Shown: positions 56,730-64,000 of the stretch, piece after piece
How positions within the stretch are numbered: position 1 is the stretch's first letter
Layout of the letters: each line of letters opens with the position of its first letter
From: Comamonas terrigena NBRC 13299
GTDB lineage: Bacteria > Pseudomonadota > Gammaproteobacteria > Burkholderiales > Burkholderiaceae_C
Length of the DNA stretch: 64,000 bases
NCBI RefSeq assembly: GCF_006740045.1
Contig: NZ_AP019749.1
Span: 2,623,001-2,687,000 of the forward strand
Reading direction: 5' to 3'
Made by a program: the position numbers and the translations under genes
Notes under the pieces: generated by a model
Told to the model about the DNA's origin: nothing
What the model saw: only the letters and a program-made list of their open reading frames with translations
Databases searched by the model: none

Positions 56730-57229
56730 GCCGCGCGCGCTTCCTACGCCTTCCTGCGCCTTTCTGCCCCATCCTGCAACCGTCCTGCGCCAGCATCGCC
56801 TCGCAGTTCCCAGGGTGAACCCCAAGACCGGGCCGACACGGTTCAAACCCGGTTTGTCCCTGCGCAAAAAACCATAAGAAAAATACGCCTGTACGGCGCT
56901 CTGGAATTAAATAGCCTGCTATTCATTTCATAGACAGTAAGGGCTGACATCCGTCTGACGCAGGGTTTTCACTGCGGCGCTTGAAACCTGCACTTCAGCG
57001 CAAAAGCTTTTACAGATTTGCAATATTCCTGCAATCTTCCGCCTGCACAGCGCCCCTGCGGTGGGGGTATCAAATTTGCAGGCGCTTGCTCCATAGGCAA
57101 AAACCCTGTTGTTGCACCTACCCCGGCCGATAAGCTGTGCTCCATGCCAATTTCCCCGCCTCGCATTTGGCATGGACATTGCAAACCCTCCGGATATCTC
57201 GACACTTCACCACAACAGAGAGGATTTTT
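56730..57229. other. 500-bp regulatory region upstream of LIV importer 2
   Basis: No gene is supported. Two AT-rich islands (56870-56945 and 57000-57040) stand out from the GC-rich background and should hold the promoter of the livK-H-M-G-F operon. An 11-bp near-perfect direct repeat, TGCAATATTCC and TGCAATCTTCC, is at 57019-57040. No sigma70 pair better than a weak match was found, so an activator-dependent promoter is likely. Confidence 0.5.
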
Positions 57230-58351
57230 ATGCGCACTCCGTTCCGTATGCATGCCGTGGTTGCGGCACTGGGTCTTGCTGGCGCCGCGTTCCTGGGCAC
57301 GGCCCACGCACAGGCCATCAAGATCGCCATGGTGATCCCCACGACCGGCCCTCTGACGCAATACGGTGACATGGTCAAGGAAGGCGCAACCACGGCCGTG
57401 GAAATGGCCAATGCCGCTGGTGGCATCAACGGCAAGAAGATCGAGCTGGTGCCGGTGGACGACGCCTGCGAACCCAAGCAAGGTCCCGTGGCCGCCAACC
57501 GCGTGGTCAACAGCAAGATCGGCTATGTAATCGGTCCCGTCTGCTCGGGCGCCTCCATCGCTGCCGCCCCCATCTACAACAACGAAGGCGTGGTCGTGGT
57601 CACCCCTTCCGCCACGTCGCCCGCGCTGACCGATGGCAAGAACTACCACTTCATCTTCCGCACCATCGGCCGTAACGACCAGCAGGGCCCTGCCGCTGCC
57701 AAGTTCATCATCACCCAGGCCAAGCCCAAGAAGGTCGCCATCCTGCACGACAAGCAGTCGTACGGCCAGGGCATTGCGGCTTCCGTGCGCGACGACCTGA
57801 AGAAGGCCAACGTGCCCGTGGCCCTGTTCGAAGGCATCAACGCCGGCGACAGCGACTACTCCGCCGTCATCACCAAGCTCAAGGGCGCTGGCGTGGATTT
57901 CGTCTACTTCGGCGGCTACCACCCTGAAATGGGCCTGCTGCTGCGCCAGGCTGCCGAGCAAGGCCTGAAGGTCAAGATGATGGGCCCCGAAGGCGTGGGC
58001 AACCCCGAAGTCAACGCCATCGCCGGTGCCGCCGTCGAAGGCATGCTGGTGACCCTGCCGGCCGACTTCTCCGCCAACCCCAAGAACGCTGCCGTGGTCA
58101 AGGCTTTCAAGGATGCCAAGCGCAATGCGTCGGGCGCCTTCCAGCTGACCTCGTTCGCCGCCGCCCAGTCGCTGCTGGACAGCATCAAGGCCGTGGGTGA
58201 CAACCCCGCCAAGGTGGCTGACCACCTGCACAAGGCCACGATCGACACCGTGATCGGCCCTGTGTCCTGGTCCAAGCAGGGTGACCTGAAGGCCTTCGAC
58301 TTCCAGGTCTTCCAGTGGCACAAGGACGGCAGCAAGACGCTGGCCAAGTAA
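57230..58351 (+). CDS. livK: Branched-chain amino acid ABC importer binding protein, importer 2
   Basis: A periplasmic LivK/LivJ-type protein of 373 residues. The signal peptide ends with the site AHAQA. The mature part begins IKIAMVIPTTGPLTQYGDMVKEGA, with GINGKKIELVPVDDACEPKQ and VVNSKIGYVIGPVCSGAS, the classical LIV-binding pattern. AGAGAGGA precedes the ATG at 57230. It is first of five genes, separated from livH by an attenuator-like hairpin, which would explain higher binding-protein levels. The likely ligand is Leu/Ile/Val or a related amino acid. Confidence 0.95.
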   Translation: MRTPFRMHAVVAALGLAGAAFLGTAHAQAIKIAMVIPTTGPLTQYGDMVKEGATTAVEMANAAGGINGKKIELVPVDDACEPKQGPVAANRVVNSKIGYVIGPVCSGASIAAAPIYNNEGVVVVTPSATSPALTDGKNYHFIFRTIGRNDQQGPAAAKFIITQAKPKKVAILHDKQSYGQGIAASVRDDLKKANVPVALFEGINAGDSDYSAVITKLKGAGVDFVYFGGYHPEMGLLLRQAAEQGLKVKMMGPEGVGNPEVNAIAGAAVEGMLVTLPADFSANPKNAAVVKAFKDAKRNASGAFQLTSFAAAQSLLDSIKAVGDNPAKVADHLHKATIDTVIGPVSWSKQGDLKAFDFQVFQWHKDGSKTLAK

Positions 58352-58374
58352 GCCGCTAGCCAGCTAGCACCACG

Positions 58375-58418
58375 GGGCAGGACAGCCGCACCCATCGGCG
58401 TTCCTGCCCGGTTTCTTT
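58375..58418 (+). terminator. Attenuator-like hairpin between livK and livH
   Basis: GGGCAGGA pairs with TCCTGCCC across an 18-20 nt loop that can fold further (GCCG...CGGC). GGTTTCTTT follows. It lies 24 bp after the livK stop. A partial terminator here would lower the downstream genes relative to the binding protein, a known arrangement in importer operons. Confidence 0.55.
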
Positions 58419-58472
58419 AACCCGGGCCTCCCGCCATCCTTGCCTGTGGCCCTCAACGGCGGAAGAGACACC

Positions 58473-59398
58473 ATGTCTGACTTATTGCCCCAGCTGATAC
58501 AGCAGCTTTTCAACGGGCTCTCTCTCGGAGCCATCTATGCCCTGATTGCCATCGGCTACACCATGGTCTACGGCATCATTGGCATGATCAATTTCGCCCA
58601 TGGCGACATCTACATGATCGGGGCCTATGTCGGCCTGGTCACGCTGTCGGCCGTGGGTACGCAGGGCAGCCTGCCCATCTGGGCCGTGATCGGTCTGATG
58701 CTGGTGGTCGCCGTCATCATCACCGGCGTGTACGGCCTGGCCGTCGAACAGGTGGCCTACAAGCCCTTGCGCAACAGCCCCCGCCTGGTGGCGCTGATCT
58801 CCGCCATCGGCATGTCCATCTTCCTGCAGAACTGGGTGGCCCTGGGCCAGGGCGCGCGCGACATGGCCGTGCCCTCGCTGCTGCCCGGCGCCATCAACTT
58901 CCACATGGGTGACAACTTCGAAGTCTTCATCCCCTACGCCCGCATGCTGATCATCGTGGTCGCCGTGGTGCTGATGGTGCTGCTGACGCTGTACATCAAG
59001 CATTCCCGCATGGGCCGCGCCTCGCGCGCCTGCGCACAGGACATGCACATGGCCAGCATGCTGGGCATCAACACCAACCGCGTGATCTCGTTCACCTTTG
59101 TGCTGGGCGCCATACTGGCCGCCGTGGGCGGCGTGCTGATCGCCCTGGCCGTGGGCAAGCTCAACCCCTTCATCGGCTTCATCGCCGGCATCAAGGCCTT
59201 CACGGCCGCGGTGCTGGGCGGCATCGGCTCCATCCCGGGCGCCATGCTCGGCGGCGTGATCCTGGGCGTGGCGGAAACCTTTGCCGCTGCCTACATCTCG
59301 TCGGAATACAAGGACATCGTGGCCTTCGGCCTGCTGGTGCTGATCCTGCTGTTCCGCCCCACCGGCCTGCTGGGCAAACCTGAAGTGGAGAAAGTCTG

Positions 59399-59399
<1 letters not shown>
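58473..59399 (+). CDS. livH: Branched-chain amino acid ABC importer permease LivH, importer 2
   Basis: A permease of 308 residues with about eight spans. Hallmarks are [45 protein letters not shown] near the start and the C-terminal [25 protein letters not shown] box precedes the ATG at 58473. Its stop overlaps the livM start by one base (TGATG). Confidence 0.96.
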
Positions 59400-61418
<2,019 letters not shown>

Positions 61419-61422
<4 letters not shown>

Positions 61423-62135
61423 TGTCCAAGACCATGTTGGAGCTGGAGCACGTCTCCACGCATTACGGCGCCATCTGCGCGGTGAACCAGGTCAGCCTGA
61501 AGGTGAACCAGGGCGAGATCGTCACCCTGATCGGCAGCAACGGCGCAGGCAAGACCTCGCTGCTGATGACCGTCTGCGGCGGCCCGCGCGCCAGCAGCGG
61601 CACCATCCACTTCGAGGGCGAGGACATCACCTCCCTGTCCACCCACCACATCATGCGCCGCGGCATCGCCATCTCGCCCGAGGGGCGCCGCGTGTTCTCC
61701 GACCTCACCGTCACCGAGAACCTGCAGATGGGCGGCTTCTTTCTGAACAAGGCCGAGATCGAAGACGGCAAGGAGCATGTCTTCAAGCTCTTCCCTCGCC
61801 TGAAGGAACGCGCCAGCCAGCGCTCGGGCACCATGTCCGGCGGCGAACAGCAGATGCTGGCCATCGGCCGCGCGCTGATGAGCAAGCCCCGCCTGCTGCT
61901 GCTCGACGAACCCACGCTGGGCCTGGCACCGCTGATCATTGCGCAGATCTTCGAGATCATCCAGACCATCCGCGCCGACGGTGTGACCGTGTTCCTGGTG
62001 GAGCAGAACGCCAACCGCGCGCTGCAGATTGCCGACCGCGGCTATGTGCTGGAAACCGGCAAGGTGGTGCTGGAAGACACGGGCGAGAACCTGCTGAAGA
62101 ACGACCAGGTGCGCAAGGCCTACCTGGGCGGCTGA
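61419..62135 (+). CDS. livF: Branched-chain amino acid ABC importer ATPase LivF, importer 2
   Basis: An ATPase of 238 residues with a normal Walker A GSNGAGKTS (unlike the paralogue at 35235-35930), signature MSGGEQQMLAIGRAL, and Walker B LLLLDEPTLGLAP. GGAGAGGC precedes the ATG at 61419. It is last in livK-H-M-G-F; a strong terminator lies 69 bp downstream. Confidence 0.96.
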
Positions 62136-62203
62136 ACTAAACCCCGCCGGTCCCGCGCCGCAGGCCCGGGCGGTTCGGGCAAGCCGGGCCATGCGGACAA
62201 ACA

Positions 62204-62234
62204 GGGCAGTGCCACCATGCACTGCCCTTTTTTT
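62204..62234 (+). terminator. Strong intrinsic terminator of the liv importer 2 operon
   Basis: GGGCAGTGC and GCACTGCCC form a perfect 9-bp stem with loop CACCAT, followed at once by seven T. This is the clearest rho-independent terminator in the window besides 46820-46841. Confidence 0.93.
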
Positions 62235-62335
62235 GCGCCTGCCCGCCCGGCGGCCCTGGCCCGGGTGTCCCCCACCGCCGGTTTCGGCCCCCGATGTGAC
62301 GCGGAGCTGCCGCTGCAGCCGCTACCATCGGCAGC

Positions 62336-63097
62336 ATGCAAAACCGCCCCCTCACCATCCTCACCGGCGCTTCGCGCGGCATGGGCCTGGCCATGGCCGA
62401 ACAGCTGCTGCAGCAAGGCCACCAGCTGATCACCATCGCCCGCCAGCGCAACGCTGCCCTGGACGATCTGGCCGCCCGCCTGGGCGTGCCGCTGCAGCAG
62501 TGGCAGCACGACCTGGCCGCCCCTGCGCAGGCTGCCGCCGCCCTGCGCGACTGGCTGCAGGCACAGGACGCCACGCAGTTCGCCAGCGCCACCCTGATCA
62601 ACAACGCCGGCGTGATCCCGCCGATTGCCCCGCTGTCGCACAGCGACTGGTCGGCCGTCAGCAACGGCCTGCGCGTGGGCCTGGAAGCGCCCATGCTGCT
62701 GACCAGTGCCTTTCTGCAGGCCACCGAGCACTGGACGCAGCCGCGCAAGGTGCTGAACATCTCGTCCGGCCTGGGCCGCCGCGCCATTGCCTCGCAAGCC
62801 ACCTACTGCGCCGCCAAGGCCGGCATGGACATCTTCTCGGCCTCGGTGGCACTGGACGAAGCCGCCAAGCCCCACGGCGCACGCATCTGCTCGCTGGCAC
62901 CCGGTGTGATCGACACCGACATGCAGGTGCAGCTGCGCACCAGCGCCGCCACCGACTTCCCGGATGTGGAACGCTTTGCCCAGCTGCACGCCAGCGGCAG
63001 CCTGACCTCGCCCCAGGATGCGGCCGCCCGCAACCTGGCCTGGCTGGAGCGGGCCGACTTCGGCCAGCAGGTCGTGGCCGACGTGCGCCAGCCCTGA
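62336..63097 (+). CDS. Short-chain dehydrogenase/reductase
   Basis: An NAD(P)H-dependent oxidoreductase of 253 residues. The cofactor motif is TGASRGMG, with NNAG for the adenine pocket and the catalytic Ser/Tyr/Lys set in NISSGLG and YCAAK. It resembles the sepiapterin/benzil reductase-like SDRs, which reduce small carbonyl compounds; the substrate is unknown. It stands alone after the liv terminator. The ATG at 62336 gives the normal start; no strong ribosome binding site is visible. Confidence 0.9.
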   Translation: MQNRPLTILTGASRGMGLAMAEQLLQQGHQLITIARQRNAALDDLAARLGVPLQQWQHDLAAPAQAAAALRDWLQAQDATQFASATLINNAGVIPPIAPLSHSDWSAVSNGLRVGLEAPMLLTSAFLQATEHWTQPRKVLNISSGLGRRAIASQATYCAAKAGMDIFSASVALDEAAKPHGARICSLAPGVIDTDMQVQLRTSAATDFPDVERFAQLHASGSLTSPQDAAARNLAWLERADFGQQVVADVRQP

Positions 63098-63712
63098 GAG
63101 TGTGGCGGCGATGGACCGGTTCGCGCCCCACGACCCAGGCCATCGCAAATAACGACACCTTCAAGCAAGGCCCCGGCCCTCACCTGGCCCGGGCCATGCC
63201 CGGCACTGCGCCAGCGGCCAGAGCCACCACGCAGCGCGCCATGGCTAGCCAGTTATTCAGCCAGACTGCGCTTTTCTAGCGAATCCCACACCCCGCCCGG
63301 CGCGCTGCGGGCCAGCGGCGCCCACGCCCTCTGCCCGGCGTGCACCGCACCCACACGGGGCGGTGCGCATTTTGGTGCCCCGGTGCTCACCACAACGGGG
63401 AATGCCAGCTAATATGCCTGCCTTCCCCACGCAACTGCGTGCTTTGTGGGCCTTGTGGCGGCTGCTCCCGATCGGACAGATGCCACCAACCATCGCCACG
63501 CTGGCAACCCCGGCAGGCACAGCATGCATGTCCGTGGGGTCGCCCCGGCACAACCGCCGGGACCTGAAGCTCCGAAACCCGGAGCAAACCCTCTTGATGG
63601 CGGACCCACCCTCCCCGATCATCGAAACAGCCCACTCTGTGATGGATCTGCACCTGGCCCTGTCCGGCCTGCGCAGTCCCAGTCTGACCCTTGTCACCGG
63701 AGCCTTTTTTCC
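63098..63712. other. 615-bp non-coding region before the Bug receptor gene
   Basis: No coding region is supported on either strand. It holds several stems: GCACCG...CGGTGC (63342-63366), CCCGGC-ACAACC-GCCGGG near 63544, and GCTCC-GAAACCC-GGAGC near 63567. A TAATAT element (63410-63415) is a possible -10, with a weak -35 (TCACCA). A long structured leader for the following gene is possible. Confidence 0.4.
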
Positions 63713-64000
63713 ATGTTTCGCCAACTGATCACCTGCACCTCCATGGCCTTGGCCCTGGGCGCCACTGCCACCCACGCATTCGCACAAGGCGGCACCCAGG
63801 ACTACCCCAACAAGCCCATCCGCCTGGTGATCCCCTTCCCGCCGGGTGGTGGTACCGACATCCTCTCGCGCGTCATCGCCAACAAGCTGACCGAAGCCAC
63901 CGGCTGGACCGTGGTGCCCGAGAACAAGGCCGGCGCCGGCGGCACCATCGGCATCACCGAAGCCGTGAAGTCCCAGCCCACCGGCTATGACATGGTCATG
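63713..64000 (+). CDS. Bug/TctC-family periplasmic solute receptor (5' part)
   Basis: The first 96 codons of a third Bug receptor. The signal peptide runs to about residue 25 (MALALGATATHAFAQGG). The mature part has PNKPIRLVIPFPPGGGTDILSRVIANKL and PENKAGAGGTIG, the family hallmark. GGAG lies about ten bases before the ATG. The rest lies beyond the right edge. No membrane partner is visible. Confidence 0.9.
   Translation, partial: MFRQLITCTSMALALGATATHAFAQGGTQDYPNKPIRLVIPFPPGGGTDILSRVIANKLTEATGWTVVPENKAGAGGTIGITEAVKSQPTGYDMVM

Overview
The window looks like chromosomal DNA of a Comamonadaceae-type betaproteobacterium (Burkholderiales). The evidence is the very high GC content, several Bug/TctC solute receptors without their own membrane partners, two LIV-type ABC importers, CoA-ester catabolism genes throughout, and the gene order yciB-bolA-peptidylprolyl isomerase. 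No tRNA, rRNA, insertion sequence, phage gene or CRISPR array was found. It reads as metabolic core and accessory chromosome rather than an island.

Layout. 1-7785 (minus): two Bug receptors flank a single-chain biotin-dependent acyl-CoA carboxylase and a double-domain CaiB/BaiF CoA-transferase, probably an uptake, CoA-activation and carboxylation unit. 8182-14687: three MFS transporters, a patatin-like lipoprotein, a 34-residue membrane protein and a MarR regulator. 14763-19158 (minus): a possible nucleobase or other N-heterocycle cluster (VOC protein, 2-oxoglutarate oxygenase, NMT1-like binding protein, LysR, deaminase), with 11-bp phased repeats upstream of the deaminase. 19400-24740 (minus): an AhpD-like peroxidase, then a four-gene lipid-modification operon with a sterol-desaturase-like protein, a fatty acid desaturase, a ketoacyl synthase III fused to a heme-oxygenase-like diiron oxidase, and an unknown protein. 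This operon is the best candidate for an undescribed pathway. 24912-30545 (minus): a beta-oxidation set (acyl-CoA dehydrogenase, thiolase, multifunctional FadB/FadJ-like protein) with a palindromic operator. 30758-35055: a MocR regulator divergent from a LysE exporter, and a MarR-MATE pair with a strong inverted-repeat operator. 35235-42477 (minus): LIV importer 1 with an acyl-CoA ligase. 42692-46774 (plus): selO-msrB and yciB-bolA-ppiC. 47068-48700 (minus): a frameshifted acyl-CoA synthetase. 48785-53725 (plus): promoter, tandem glycine riboswitch, terminator and gcvT-gcvH-gcvP. 53839-56729: a frameshifted hybrid histidine kinase and a pseudouridine synthase. 57230-62135 (plus): LIV importer 2 as a compact livK-H-M-G-F operon closed by a strong terminator. 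62336-64000: a short-chain dehydrogenase and the start of another Bug receptor.

The common theme is import of organic acids and amino acids, activation to CoA esters and oxidation, with efflux pumps under local MarR control. Two genes (47068-48700 and 53839-56044) are each broken by one extra base in a homopolymer, which may be sequencing error rather than real decay. All assignments come from reading motifs and gene order; no database search was possible.
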